From contig NZ_CP038452.1 of NCBI RefSeq assembly GCF_004684245.1, positions 1,226,796 to 1,290,795 of the forward strand: DNA of 64,000 nt, in the 5' to 3' direction. The position numbers were made by a program, and so were the translations under genes. Origin of the DNA: Thermus caldilimi. GTDB lineage: Bacteria; Deinococcota; Deinococci; Deinococcales; Thermaceae. Positions within the stretch are counted from its first letter, which is position 1. Every line of letters starts with the position of its first letter. Below the pieces are notes generated by a model. The model had not been told where the DNA came from. It saw only the letters and a program-made list of their open reading frames with translations, and did no database searches. This document shows positions 1 to 9,271 of this stretch, one piece after another.

Positions 1-1
1 A

Positions 2-454
2 TACCACGCCCTAGGCAAGGCGAGCCGCCTCCCCCGGATGCTGGGCTTCCAGGCAGCGGGCGCCGCCCCCTTGGTCCTGGGGCGGCCCGTGGAGAAGCCG
101 GAAACTCTGGCCACCGCCATCCGCATCGGCAACCCGGCCAGCTGGCAAGGGGCCATGCGGGCCAAGGAGGAATCCGGCGGGACGATAGAGGCAGTGACAG
201 ACGAGGAAATCCTCCTCGCCTACCGCTACCTGGCCCAGGAGGAAGGGATCTTCTGCGAGCCCGCCTCCGCCGCCGCCATGGCTGGGGTGTGGAAGCTCCT
301 CAGGGAGGACCGGTTGGACCCGGGAAGCACCGTGGTCCTCACCCTCACGGGCCACGGCCTCAAAGACCCGGCCACGGCGGAAAAGGTGGCCAAGCTTCTG
401 CCCCCGGTGCCCGCGAGCCTCGAGGCGGTGGCCCAGGCTGCGGGGCTTTTGTGA
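2..454 (+). CDS. thrC: Threonine synthase, C-terminal part (5' end outside window)
   Basis: The reading frame is open from the window edge, so only the last 150 residues are present. Threonine synthase is a PLP enzyme of fold type II that converts O-phospho-L-homoserine to threonine, the last step of threonine synthesis in the cytoplasm. The visible part carries the late catalytic-domain segments typical of the short bacterial ThrC: GNPASW, then EPASAAAMAG, then the glycine-rich LTGHGLKD near the C-terminus that lies by the PLP pyridine ring. The PLP lysine and phosphate-binding loop lie upstream of the window. Thr synthase and other fold-II dehydratases share parts of these motifs, but GHGLKD favours ThrC. 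Confidence 0.88.
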   Translation, partial: YHALGKASRLPRMLGFQAAGAAPLVLGRPVEKPETLATAIRIGNPASWQGAMRAKEESGGTIEAVTDEEILLAYRYLAQEEGIFCEPASAAAMAGVWKLLREDRLDPGSTVVLTLTGHGLKDPATAEKVAKLLPPVPASLEAVAQAAGLL

Positions 455-466
455 TAAGCTTGGGCC

Positions 467-781
467 ATGCCTGAAGCCAAGGACGCCCGCAAGAAGCCCA
501 AGGAACCTTTCCCCGGAGCCTACTACCTGGCAGGGGCCATCACCATCGCCCTCATGCTTTTCTTCATGGTCCTGGGAGCCACCCTGCCCCCGGGGATTGC
601 GGGGTTCCTGGTGGCCTTCGTCCTGGGCCTCACCGTGAACCCCAAGTACGTCCCCTTCTTTCTCGTGGCGGGGCTCTTCTCCGCCGTCATGGGCTTTTTG
701 GGGCAGGAGCCCCAGGTGGCCTGGGGTGGGGTGGCCCTGGTTCTTTCCCAGGTGCTGGTCAAACGCTTTAACTGGACCTGA
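467..781 (+). CDS. Small three-helix membrane protein of unknown function
   Basis: A 104-residue protein with a charged, lysine-rich N-terminus (about 14 residues) followed by three hydrophobic stretches near residues 20-42, 45-60 and 63-98. I do not recognise a family. It starts 12 bp after thrC, and its TGA stop overlaps the ATG of the next gene by one base, so the three are probably cotranscribed and the two membrane proteins translationally coupled. No catalytic motif is visible. Codon use matches the neighbours, so this is a resident gene. Confidence 0.7.
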   Translation: MPEAKDARKKPKEPFPGAYYLAGAITIALMLFFMVLGATLPPGIAGFLVAFVLGLTVNPKYVPFFLVAGLFSAVMGFLGQEPQVAWGGVALVLSQVLVKRFNWT

Positions 782-1077
782 TGAACCCTAACCGCCTATC
801 CCAAAGCCTGGCTCTCCTGGGTGTGGCCGCTTATGCCTATTTCCTCTTCCTGCGCCCCAACCAGGAGGGAATGGCCCTGGCTGTGGGCCTCTTCGTGGGC
901 ACCATGGGCGTCGCTTATGGGGAGAAGCCCTTTCTTGTGCCCTTCTTTGTGGGGCTTTTCGCCTTGCTCTTCCTCCTTCAGCTCCTCTTCGGCCACCCCA
1001 TCCCCTTCCTCACAGGGGGTGCCCTGGGGGTAGGCCTTCCCTACCTGGTCTACCGCTTGCGAAAGCCCGCCAGGTAA
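781..1077 (+). CDS. Small hydrophobic membrane protein of unknown function
   Basis: A 98-residue protein that is almost all hydrophobic, with about three to four predicted membrane segments and a basic C-terminal tail (YRLRKPAR) suggesting a cytoplasmic end. The ATG overlaps the preceding stop codon in a TGATG junction, a sign of translational coupling with the 104-residue membrane protein upstream. The 3' end overlaps the convergent membrane gene by 28 bp. No family recognised; the two small proteins may form a complex, but that is inference from coupling only. Confidence 0.68.
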   Translation: MNPNRLSQSLALLGVAAYAYFLFLRPNQEGMALAVGLFVGTMGVAYGEKPFLVPFFVGLFALLFLLQLLFGHPIPFLTGGALGVGLPYLVYRLRKPAR

Positions 1078-1409
1078 AGGAGGGCTCCAAGGAGCATCCC
1101 CTCTCCCAGGGCCGGCAGATAAAGAAGGAGTTCCCGGACATCCAGGCGCAGGTAGAGGAGGAGGGGCCAAGGGATGAGGGCCCAGGCCAAGCCTGGCCTG
1201 CCGTACCCCGCCGCCAGGAAGATTCCTGCACCCAAGCCTCTCAGGTAGGCCAGCCACCCCGAGCCCATCTCATTTTGATATACAAACCAAATAAGATTGG
1301 CCCAGATCCCCAAAGCCCAAAGGGGAAAGCGGTTCTGCCAGCGGAAGGCCAGGAAGAGGAGAAGCAAAAACCCCAGCACCTCAAGCACGGGCCACCTCCC
1401 GGGAGCCAT
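1050..1409 (-). CDS. Membrane protein of unknown function
   Basis: A 119-residue protein rich in Leu, Trp and Gly with about four membrane-spanning stretches and a basic C-terminus (FRKR). I chose the ATG at 1409, which gives a hydrophobic start (MAPGRWPVLEVLG) and a 29-bp overlap with the kinase-like gene upstream. An earlier start would add an Arg/Trp-rich tail that reads like an out-of-frame part of that gene. It probably lies in one transcript with the kinase-like gene. It converges on the membrane protein at 781-1077. No function can be assigned. Confidence 0.6.
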   Translation of the reverse strand: MAPGRWPVLEVLGFLLLLFLAFRWQNRFPLWALGIWANLIWFVYQNEMGSGWLAYLRGLGAGIFLAAGYGRPGLAWALIPWPLLLYLRLDVRELLLYLPALGEGMLLGALLYLAGFRKR

Positions 1410-2814
1410 GGGCCTCGAGGTAGGCCACCAGGACCTCCAAGGCCTTCTCCACCGCCTCATCCAGATCCTCGCCAGGGATGACGGGGATCCCCTCCTCCTG
1501 AGCCCAGCGGAGGAGGTGCTCCTGGATGAGGCGGATCTCGGCGAAGTGGGTGAGGTATTTCTCCTGCGGGCGGGCGTGGGCCGTCTCCCGGTCTCGGAGG
1601 AGAAAGCGGTCCCGGTGAAGCTTCTCGTCCTGAAGCACCACCAGCATGGGCACGGTGAGGACCCGCTCCCGGTAGGGATGCTCCAGGTAACGGGGAACCA
1701 CGTGAACCCCTTCCAGAACGATGGAGGTACCCTCGAGGGCGCTTCGCTCCTGAATAGCCCGCAGGCCCACCGCCACCCGGGCCACCTGGTCCAAAAAGCC
1801 CCGCATCACCCGCACCTCATGGCTTTCCTCCCCGCTCAGGTCCGGCAGAAGGGCTTTCCAGGCCTCAAAGGTGGAACGGTGCAGGGTGGGAAGGAGGTCC
1901 TGGGAAAGGGAGGCCCGGAAGACCTCCCGCACGGCATCGGAGGGAACGATGTGGGTGATGCCCAAGCGGTAGGCCAGGGCCGAGGCCAGCACGCTCTTCC
2001 CCACCCCAGTCACCCCACCGATGAGGATGTGCACCGGGCGGGCGCTTCGCCTCAGGCTTCTAAGGAGCAGGTACCGCCTGGCCACCTCCTCCCCCGCTTC
2101 CTTGAGAAGGGCCTGGTACACCCTTTCCCGAAGCTCATTCCGCCGGATCACCCTCCGCCCCTCCTGGCGCAGGGCCTTTTCCATCTCCCGGGCCAGCCGG
2201 TAGGCCCGCTCAGGGGAAAACCCAATGCCCATGAGGGACTGGGCCAGGATGCCTTTGGAAAAGGGCATGCGGGGTTCGCCGCTTTCCTCCTCCACGAAAA
2301 GCTCCCCGGCGAAGGCCTGGCGCTGGAGGTAGCGCCTGCGAGCCCCCTTGCCCAAGGCCCGGCCCACCACCTGGGCCACCACCTCCTCCAGGCGGCGGGC
2401 GGAGATCTGCCTGACCCCTTCCTGCCTGAGGTACCCTTCCACTTCCTTGGCCAGGTCGTGGGCTTCCTTCAAGGAAAAACCCGCCTCCTCGAGGCTCCTC
2501 GCCAGGAGCCCTTTGGAGAAGGGACGCCGCTTCCTCCCCTGGAGCACCAGGATCTCCTCAAAGGGCAGGGTCTGCCTGGAAAGGCTATCCGCCACCTCCT
2601 CCCCCAGGGCCCGGGCCACCTCCTCCAGGAAGACCTTGCGCAGGAGCCTAGGGGGCACGGCCAGCTGCCCTTCCGCCTTCAACCGCTCCTCCACGGTGTG
2701 GGCCACGGCCTGGGCAGCCTCGAGGGGCACCCCCAAGGGCAGAAGGGCCTCCACCAAAAGCCCTTTGGAAAGGGGCCACCGGCCTCGCCTTAGGCGCACG
2801 AAAACCTCAGCCAC
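1381..2814 (-). CDS. 2-phosphoglycerate kinase-like protein with three ATP-cone modules
   Basis: A 477-residue protein. Three successive ATP-cone-like modules occupy roughly residues 8-85, 95-180 and 185-262, each opening with a PLSKG/PFSKG motif followed by two helices and a short strand. A P-loop kinase domain follows with Walker A GGVTGVGKS near residues 267-275 and the conserved LEGVHVVP segment. ATP-cones are allosteric nucleotide-binding domains. The kinase domain matches archaeal 2-phosphoglycerate kinase, which makes 2,3-bisphosphoglycerate for cyclic diphosphoglycerate. The substrate here is inferred, not shown. Start is GTG at 2814 with a TATGAT box on the minus strand at 2823-2828, which suggests a leaderless transcript. 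An IS481-like element begins about 40 bp upstream. Confidence 0.75.
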   Translation of the reverse strand: MAEVFVRLRRGRWPLSKGLLVEALLPLGVPLEAAQAVAHTVEERLKAEGQLAVPPRLLRKVFLEEVARALGEEVADSLSRQTLPFEEILVLQGRKRRPFSKGLLARSLEEAGFSLKEAHDLAKEVEGYLRQEGVRQISARRLEEVVAQVVGRALGKGARRRYLQRQAFAGELFVEEESGEPRMPFSKGILAQSLMGIGFSPERAYRLAREMEKALRQEGRRVIRRNELRERVYQALLKEAGEEVARRYLLLRSLRRSARPVHILIGGVTGVGKSVLASALAYRLGITHIVPSDAVREVFRASLSQDLLPTLHRSTFEAWKALLPDLSGEESHEVRVMRGFLDQVARVAVGLRAIQERSALEGTSIVLEGVHVVPRYLEHPYRERVLTVPMLVVLQDEKLHRDRFLLRDRETAHARPQEKYLTHFAEIRLIQEHLLRWAQEEGIPVIPGEDLDEAVEKALEVLVAYLEAHGSREVARA

Positions 2815-2822
2815 TCTCTGGC

Positions 2823-2828
2823 ATCATA
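2823..2828 (-). promoter_or_regulatory. -10 box of the kinase-like gene
   Basis: The minus strand reads TATGAT eight bases before the GTG start at 2814. That spacing suggests transcription begins at or close to the start codon. The neighbouring IS end lies at about 2856, so the -35 region is at the very edge of original host DNA. Confidence 0.45.
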
Positions 2829-2933
2829 GCATCTTCCCTTCAGGAAGGGGCTTTCTGAACCTGGACAGACACATGTGAGACGCTGAATGGGATAAAAAGA
2901 TGGGGAACCGACCCTGTAGCGGAGGTTCCCCAT

Positions 2934-4118
<1,185 letters not shown>

Positions 4119-4124
4119 AAGTGT

Positions 4125-4201
4125 GGGCGCGTAGCTCAGGTGGCCAGAGCACTACCTTGACACGGTAGGGGTCGGTGGTTCAAGTCCACTCGCGCCCACC
4201 A
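4125..4201 (+). tRNA. tRNA-Val (GAC)
   Basis: Acceptor GGGCGCG pairs with CGCGCCC, anticodon GAC in loop TTGACAC, T-loop TTCAAGT, CCA encoded at the 3' end. It forms a two-gene tRNA operon with tRNA-Cys. Confidence 0.95.
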
Positions 4202-4202
4202 A

Positions 4203-4225
4203 CCCCCCCGGGAGGCATCCCGGGG
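4203..4225 (+). terminator. Hairpin after tRNA-Val
   Basis: A GC-rich stem, CCCCCGGGA pairing with TCCCGGGGG around the loop GGCA, followed by CTTCCTT. It lies between the tRNA pair and the convergent ttuA stop, and may serve both strands. Confidence 0.6.
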
Positions 4226-4231
4226 GCTTCC

Positions 4232-5194
4232 TTATAAACGCACCACCAGGGCCTGAGGCTGGAACTCGGCTTCCTCCGGGAGAAGGCGCCGCTTCTTGGC
4301 CCGGCGGTACACCGCATCCCACATGCGGCAGAAGGAGCAGACCGCCCCCGTGGTGGGGTAGCCGCACCGCTCACACTCCTGCAGCCGCACCTCCTCGGCT
4401 CCCTGCAGGCGGGGCCGGATCCTATCCAGAAAACCTTCCAGAAAGCGCAGCTTGGCCCCCGGCATCTCCCGCTCCACCAGATTCAGGGCCTCTTTGTAAA
4501 GAAGGCTCTTGGCCCCCTTGGCGTTGGGGCACTCCTCGTGCAGGTAACGGATCTCCCTCAGGAGGGTGTAGGAGAGGACCTCCCGCTCGCTGAAACGGAA
4601 GAAAGGCTTGACCCGGGCAGCGAGGCCCGGGCGCTCGGGAAGCACCGGCCCCTGGCGGACCAGAGCGTCCTCCTGGGGGTTCAGGAGGTTACCGAAGAGG
4701 ACCGCCGCCTCGTCGTCCAGGTTGTGCCCGGTGGCCACCACCCTGAAGCCCCCCTCCACCGCCACCTGGTTGATGATGTACCGCTTGGAAAGGCCGCAGG
4801 CAGAACAGGCCACCCGCCCCGAAAGCTCCGCGAGCTCCGGCACGCCAAAGCCGTAGGCCTGGCGGAGGTCCACCACCCAAAGTTCCAGGGCCCGCTCCTG
4901 GGCAAAGGCCTGGGTGACTTGAAGGCTCCTTTCCGAGTATGCCCCGATGCCAAGCTGCAGATGGAGCCCCACCGCCTTATAGCCCAGCTGCCAAAGCACA
5001 TCCCAGAGGGCCAGGGAGTCCTTGCCCCCGGAAACCGCCACCAAAACCGGCTCGCCCGGTTGGAGCATCCTGTGGCGGCGGATGGCGCGCTCGGTTTCCT
5101 TGACAAACCACTCCAGGTAGTGCTCCTTGCACAGGGAAAAGCCCCTGCTCCGAAGCTCCACCTGGGCTTTCTGGCCGCAAACCTTACACACCAT
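4232..5194 (-). CDS. ttuA: tRNA-5-methyluridine(54) 2-sulfurtransferase
   Basis: A 320-residue enzyme that thiolates ribothymidine-54 of tRNA to 5-methyl-2-thiouridine, which stabilises tRNA at high temperature. It uses ATP to adenylate the base and takes sulfur from the carrier TtuB. Visible parts: N-terminal zinc finger (CKVC at 3-6), PP-loop SGGKDS at 55-60, the central CSAC motif whose cysteines bind the Fe-S cluster, GHNLDDEA, and a C-terminal zinc finger (CERCG and CSFCRMW). I prefer the ATG at 5194, giving MVCKVC; a GTG four codons upstream overlaps the ttuB stop. It is directly downstream of ttuB, its partner. Confidence 0.93.
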   Translation of the reverse strand: MVCKVCGQKAQVELRSRGFSLCKEHYLEWFVKETERAIRRHRMLQPGEPVLVAVSGGKDSLALWDVLWQLGYKAVGLHLQLGIGAYSERSLQVTQAFAQERALELWVVDLRQAYGFGVPELAELSGRVACSACGLSKRYIINQVAVEGGFRVVATGHNLDDEAAVLFGNLLNPQEDALVRQGPVLPERPGLAARVKPFFRFSEREVLSYTLLREIRYLHEECPNAKGAKSLLYKEALNLVEREMPGAKLRFLEGFLDRIRPRLQGAEEVRLQECERCGYPTTGAVCSFCRMWDAVYRRAKKRRLLPEEAEFQPQALVVRL

Positions 5195-5202
5195 GGCTGC
5201 TT

Positions 5203-5400
5203 TCACCCCCCGGAGATGGCGGAGAGGACCTCGAGGGTCTCCCCTTCCCCCACCCTCTCCTCCAGGGTGAGAAGCTCCTCCCCCCGGATCACCACCACCG
5301 TCTCCGGGTTCAAGCCCAGCTCCAGGAGGATCTCCTTCAGGGGCCTATCCCCTTTTACCTCCACCTCCTTGCGCTCGGGAAGGCGCAACACCAGCTTCAT
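5203..5400 (-). CDS. ttuB: Ubiquitin-like sulfur carrier protein TtuB
   Basis: A 65-residue beta-grasp protein ending in Gly-Gly, the C-terminal site that is adenylated and converted to a thiocarboxylate. It carries sulfur to TtuA for tRNA 2-thiouridine formation; in Thermus the same protein can also be joined to other proteins like ubiquitin. Size, the LKEILLELGL helix and the SAISGG end fit ThiS/MoaD-like carriers. The activating enzyme (TtuC) is not in the window. The gene abuts ttuA and lies just after acuC, on the same strand. Confidence 0.92.
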   Translation of the reverse strand: MKLVLRLPERKEVEVKGDRPLKEILLELGLNPETVVVIRGEELLTLEERVGEGETLEVLSAISGG

Positions 5401-5404
5401 CCCG

Positions 5405-6532
5405 CTAGTGTACCAGGTGGGGGCGCACCAACTCCGTGAGCCTTTCCAGGGTAAGGCGGTTCCGCTTCTCTATCTCCTGCCTCCTGGGAATCTCCGGGTA
5501 GGGCACCTCGGGATCGTGCAGGGTGGGGGTAAGGGGGTTGCCAAGCCTCGCCTCCCACTCCCGAAGCCACCCCTCCGGCAGGCGCTCGGGAAGGGGAAGA
5601 CCATGGAAGACGTGGTAGAGGAGGGCCCAAATCCGCACGGTGGCGTCCAGGCTGTACCCACCCCCCAGGGTGAAAAGCACCCTCCCCCCCGCATAGGCCT
5701 CGGCGTACTCCAGGATGAGGGGGAAGATGCGGGCATAGGCCCGGGTGGTGAGAAGAAGATCGGCCAAGGGATCCAAGAAGTGGGCATCGGCCCCTGCCTG
5801 CACCACCAGCACATCCGGGCGGAAGGTGGAAAGGGCCCAGGGCACCAGGACCTGGAAGACCTCCAGGTAGCTTTCGTCCTCGGTAAAGGGCTCCAGGGGC
5901 AGGTTGAGCTTCCTCCCCACCCCCTCTCCCCGCCCGATCTCATGCACGTGGCCCGTTCCGGGGAAAAGGTAGCGCCCCGACTCGTGGAAGCTCAGGGTCA
6001 GGACCTCCTTCTCCTCGTAGTGGATCCACTGCACCCCATCCCCGTGGTGGACGTCTATATCCAGGTAGGCCACGCGAAGCCCAGCACGGGTCAGGTGGCG
6101 GATGGCCACGGATAGGTCGTTGTACACGCAAAAGCCGCTGGAGCGGTCGTACTGGGCGTGATGTAGCCCTCCGCCCAGCTGGAGCACCCACTTCTCCCCA
6201 GCCAGGATCCGCCGAGCTCCCTCCAGGGTACCCCCCACCAGGATCCTAGCCGCCCGGTCCATGCCGGGAAAGAGCGGGGTGTCCCCCGTGCCCAAGCCGT
6301 AATGCTCCAAATCGGGCACCCTCTCCCCCCGGGTTGCCGCCTCCACCCGCTTCACCAAGCGCTCGGAATGTACGGAAAGCACATCCTCCCGGGTGGCCTC
6401 TTGTGGAACCAGGGGTTCACGCCACACCCCCAGGGCTTGAAGAAGGGAGGTGAGCATCTCCAGGCGCACCGGGCTGAAGGGATGGCTGGGACCGAAGTTG
6501 TACAGGCGATACTCGTCCCGGTAGATCACCAT
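5405..6532 (-). CDS. acuC: Histone deacetylase-family protein (AcuC-like)
   Basis: A 375-residue zinc hydrolase of the arginase/deacetylase fold. Visible catalytic pieces are the tandem histidine motif GGLHHA (about 137-142), the charge-relay and metal ligands in DIDVHHGDG (about 174-182), QAGADAH and the late GGGYS. In bacilli AcuC deacetylates acetyl-CoA synthetase and switches it on. In Thermus the substrate is inferred. The start overlaps the end of acuB by seven bases, and ttuB follows after four bases, so acuB-acuC-ttuB-ttuA may form one transcript. Confidence 0.82.
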   Translation of the reverse strand: MVIYRDEYRLYNFGPSHPFSPVRLEMLTSLLQALGVWREPLVPQEATREDVLSVHSERLVKRVEAATRGERVPDLEHYGLGTGDTPLFPGMDRAARILVGGTLEGARRILAGEKWVLQLGGGLHHAQYDRSSGFCVYNDLSVAIRHLTRAGLRVAYLDIDVHHGDGVQWIHYEEKEVLTLSFHESGRYLFPGTGHVHEIGRGEGVGRKLNLPLEPFTEDESYLEVFQVLVPWALSTFRPDVLVVQAGADAHFLDPLADLLLTTRAYARIFPLILEYAEAYAGGRVLFTLGGGYSLDATVRIWALLYHVFHGLPLPERLPEGWLREWEARLGNPLTPTLHDPEVPYPEIPRRQEIEKRNRLTLERLTELVRPHLVH

Positions 6533-7152
6533 GGTTTCTTGGGGGGCCAGAGCACCTCAAATCCCTCCTGGCGTAGCCCCTCCGCAAGAAGGTGGGTTTC
6601 CAAGGTATTCACCCGCACCACCGCCCGCACCCTATCCCCATTCTCTGGATACGAGAGGAGGGAGTGGATGTTGATCCCCCGGCCCGCCAAAAACCCCGTG
6701 AGCCGGGCCAGTTCTCCCACGCGGTCGGGAAGGCGGACCTCGAGGCGGCCCGAGGGCTCGGTGACCCCGGTGAGTTTAAGGAGAGCATCCAGGAGGTCTA
6801 TCCCCGTGACGATCCCCACCAAAACGCCATCCTCCAGCACGGGCAGGCAGCCGATCTTCCTTTCCCGCATCACCCGGGCGGCCTCTTCCACGGGATCCAG
6901 AGGGTGGGCGGTGACCACCTCCTGGGTCATCACCTCCGCCACGCGGGTGCACCCGGGGCAAGGCCCCTTGGGGTTAAGGTGACTGGTGGCCAGGCGGATA
7001 TCCCGGTCGGTGATGATCCCCACCAGCCTTCCCTCCCCCATCACCGGCAGGTGACGGATGCCCTTCTCCAAAAGGAGGCGGTAGGCCTCCTCGAGGGTCA
7101 CCCCGGGCTCCACCGTCACCACCGGGAAACGCATCACGTCTTGGACCAACAT
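6526..7152 (-). CDS. acuB: CBS-domain plus ACT-domain protein (AcuB-like)
   Basis: A 208-residue protein with two CBS modules (about 1-60 and 75-130), which usually bind adenosyl nucleotides, followed by an ACT domain (about 137-205, starting LEVRLPDRVGEL). This layout is that of AcuB from the acetoin-utilisation cluster, and the overlap with acuC supports the name. It probably senses nucleotides or an amino acid and modulates AcuC or acetyl-CoA metabolism; this is inference. A TATACT box five bases before the ATG points to a leaderless mRNA. Confidence 0.8.
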   Translation of the reverse strand: MLVQDVMRFPVVTVEPGVTLEEAYRLLLEKGIRHLPVMGEGRLVGIITDRDIRLATSHLNPKGPCPGCTRVAEVMTQEVVTAHPLDPVEEAARVMRERKIGCLPVLEDGVLVGIVTGIDLLDALLKLTGVTEPSGRLEVRLPDRVGELARLTGFLAGRGINIHSLLSYPENGDRVRAVVRVNTLETHLLAEGLRQEGFEVLWPPKKPW

Positions 7153-7157
7153 GAAAA

Positions 7158-7163
7158 AGTATA
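7158..7163 (-). promoter_or_regulatory. -10 box of acuB
   Basis: TATACT on the minus strand, five bases before the acuB ATG at 7152, typical of leaderless Thermus transcripts. It directly follows the oppF terminator hairpin. Confidence 0.55.
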
Positions 7164-7184
7164 CCCCGACGGGATCCGCCGGGG
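7164..7184 (-). terminator. Hairpin between oppF and acuB
   Basis: CCCCGGCGG pairs with CCGTCGGGG (one G-U) around a three-base loop on the minus strand. It separates the peptide transporter operon from acuB. Confidence 0.5.
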
Positions 7185-7199
7185 CCTTCTCCCCAAAAC

Positions 7200-8183
7200 C
7201 TACAAAATGTCGTCCCGGATGCAGGCCTTGAAGTGGCCGGGGGCCACCTCCTTAAGCTCCGGCACCACCTGGGCGCACTCGGGGAGGGCGTAGCGGCAAC
7301 GGGTGCGGAACACGCATCCGGAAGGCGGATTGATGGGCGAGGGAATATCCCCCTGAAGGACGATCCTCTCCCGCTTCACCGTGGGGTCGGGGATGGGCAC
7401 CGCCGAGAGCAGGGCCTCGGTGTAGGGGTGCTTGGGATTGCGGTAGAGCTCCTTCGAGGAGGCAATCTCCATCACCTTGCCCAGGTACATCACCGCCACC
7501 CGGTCGGAGATGTACTCCACCACCGCCAGGTCGTGGGCGATGAAGAGGAGGGTCAGGCCCAGCTCCTCCTTAAGGTCCTGGAGGAGGTTCACCACCTGGG
7601 CCTGGATGGACACATCCAAAGCGGAAACCGGCTCGTCGGCCACGATGAAGTCCGGGGCCACCGCCAGGGCGCGGGCGATGCCGATCCTTTGCCTCTGGCC
7701 GCCCGAGAACTCATGGGGGTAGCGGCGCATGTGGTCCGGGGAAAGCCCCACCAGCTTAAGCAGCTCCGCCACCCTTTCCGTGCGTTCCTGGGGCGTCTTG
7801 CCGATCCCGTGGATGATGAGGGGCTCGGCGATGATGTCCCCCACGGTCATGCGGGGGTTCAAGGAGCTGAAGGGATCCTGGAAGATGATCTGCATCCGGC
7901 GGCGGTAGGGGCGAAGTTTGTCCTTGGGTAGGTCCGTGATGTCCTGCCCGTCAAAGAGGATGCGCCCCCCCGTGGGCTCGATGAGACGCAAAAGGGTCCG
8001 GCCCACGGTGGTCTTGCCGCTCCCCGACTCCCCCACCAAGCCCAAAACCTCCCCCTTCTTGATGGCGAAGGAAACCCCGTCCACCGCCTTCACGCTCCCC
8101 ACCACCCGGGAGAGGACCCCGCCGCGGATGGGGAAGTGCTTCTTCAGGTCTCGGATTTCCAGGAGGACATGGTTGCCGTTCAT
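7200..8183 (-). CDS. oppF: Oligopeptide/dipeptide ABC transporter ATPase (OppF/DppF type)
   Basis: A 327-residue cytoplasmic ATPase that powers peptide import with OppD and two permeases. Walker [10 protein letters not shown], the ABC signature SGGQRQR, Walker [13 protein letters not shown] and the switch histidine region LFIAHDL are all present. The C-terminal oligopeptide_ABC tail contains a Cys-rich piece (GCVFRTRC) that in this family can bind an Fe-S cluster. The ATG at 8183 overlaps the oppD stop (ATGA), showing translational coupling. It is the last gene of the operon before a hairpin. Confidence 0.93.
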   Translation of the reverse strand: MNGNHVLLEIRDLKKHFPIRGGVLSRVVGSVKAVDGVSFAIKKGEVLGLVGESGSGKTTVGRTLLRLIEPTGGRILFDGQDITDLPKDKLRPYRRRMQIIFQDPFSSLNPRMTVGDIIAEPLIIHGIGKTPQERTERVAELLKLVGLSPDHMRRYPHEFSGGQRQRIGIARALAVAPDFIVADEPVSALDVSIQAQVVNLLQDLKEELGLTLLFIAHDLAVVEYISDRVAVMYLGKVMEIASSKELYRNPKHPYTEALLSAVPIPDPTVKRERIVLQGDIPSPINPPSGCVFRTRCRYALPECAQVVPELKEVAPGHFKACIRDDIL

Positions 8184-9199
8184 GCCCACACCTCCCGGAT
8201 CTCCCGCCAGCGCACGCACCGCACCTGGCGGCCGTCACCCGTGTCCTCCAGGGGGGGAATCTCCCGGTCACAGAGGCCTTCCACGTAGTGCTTGCACCGG
8301 GGATGGAAGGCGCATCCCGGGGGCAGGTACAGGGGGTTCGGCACATTGCCGGGGATGGCCTCGAGGCGCTCCCTCCGCTCCGCCGCCAGGTCCAGCCGGG
8401 GCACGGAGTGCAAGAGTCCACGGGTGTAGGGGTGCAGGGGCTCCTTGAAAAGGGGTACCACATCCGCCTCCTCCACCGCCCGCCCCGCGTACATCACCAC
8501 CACCCGGTCCGCCATCTCCGCCACCACCCCCAGGTTGTGGGTGATGAAGAGGATGCTCATGCCAATCTCCTCCTGAAGCTTCTTCATAAGCTCCAGGATC
8601 TGGGCCTGGATGGTCACGTCTAAGGCGGTGGTAGGCTCGTCAGCGATGAGAAGGGAGGGATTGCAGGATAGGGCCATGGCGATCATCACCCTTTGCCGCA
8701 TCCCCCCGGACATCTGGTGAGGGTAGTTGGCAAGCCGCTTCCTGGGCTCAGGGATGCCCACCAGGTCCAGCATGTGGGCTGCCAGCTCCATGGCCTCTTT
8801 ACGGCTTTTCCCCTGGTGGAGCATGATGGCCTCGGCGATCTGGTCCCCCACCGTATACACGGGGTTTAAGGAGGTCATGGGCTCCTGAAAGATCATGGCG
8901 ATGTCGTTGCCCCGGATCCTCCGCATCTCCGCCTCGGACAGCTTGGCCAGGTCCCGTACCTCCCCGTCCTTGCCGCGGAAAAGGATCTCCCCGGCCACGA
9001 TCCTACCCGGAGGCGTGGGAATGAGCCGCATGATGGAGAGGGCCGTCACGCTCTTCCCGGAACCCGACTCCCCCACCACCGCCAGGGTTTCCCCTTTGTC
9101 CACATGGAAGGAAACCCCGTCCACCGCCTTCACCACCCCGTCATCGGTGAAGAAGTGGACTTTAAGGTCTCTCACCTCCAGTAGCCGCTTTTCGTCCAT
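8180..9199 (-). CDS. oppD: Oligopeptide/dipeptide ABC transporter ATPase (OppD/DppD type)
   Basis: A 339-residue ATPase partner of OppF. Walker [10 protein letters not shown], signature MSGGMRQR, Walker [13 protein letters not shown] and ITHNLGVV are present. The oligopeptide C-terminal extension carries GCAFHPRC. I chose the ATG at 9199, which has AAGGAG six bases upstream; an earlier ATG adds six residues and has no such site. It starts 72 bp after oppC stops and is followed by overlapping oppF. Confidence 0.93.
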   Translation of the reverse strand: MDEKRLLEVRDLKVHFFTDDGVVKAVDGVSFHVDKGETLAVVGESGSGKSVTALSIMRLIPTPPGRIVAGEILFRGKDGEVRDLAKLSEAEMRRIRGNDIAMIFQEPMTSLNPVYTVGDQIAEAIMLHQGKSRKEAMELAAHMLDLVGIPEPRKRLANYPHQMSGGMRQRVMIAMALSCNPSLLIADEPTTALDVTIQAQILELMKKLQEEIGMSILFITHNLGVVAEMADRVVVMYAGRAVEEADVVPLFKEPLHPYTRGLLHSVPRLDLAAERRERLEAIPGNVPNPLYLPPGCAFHPRCKHYVEGLCDREIPPLEDTGDGRQVRCVRWREIREVWA

Positions 9200-9271
9200 G
9201 CGTACTCCTTTGGGCACTGCCGTCTAAACACCTCATCCGTTATACGCCATACTAGGTTAAAAGAGAAGACC

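Noticed and set aside
1297-2793. A 498-codon open frame on the plus strand
   Set aside because: It is the antisense of the kinase-like gene. Its translation is His/Pro/Gly/Leu-rich low-complexity sequence, as expected from GC-rich DNA read backwards, and the opposite strand has clear domains.
4538-6115. A 525-codon plus-strand frame
   Set aside because: Antisense to ttuA, ttuB and acuC, all of which have conserved catalytic motifs on the minus strand.
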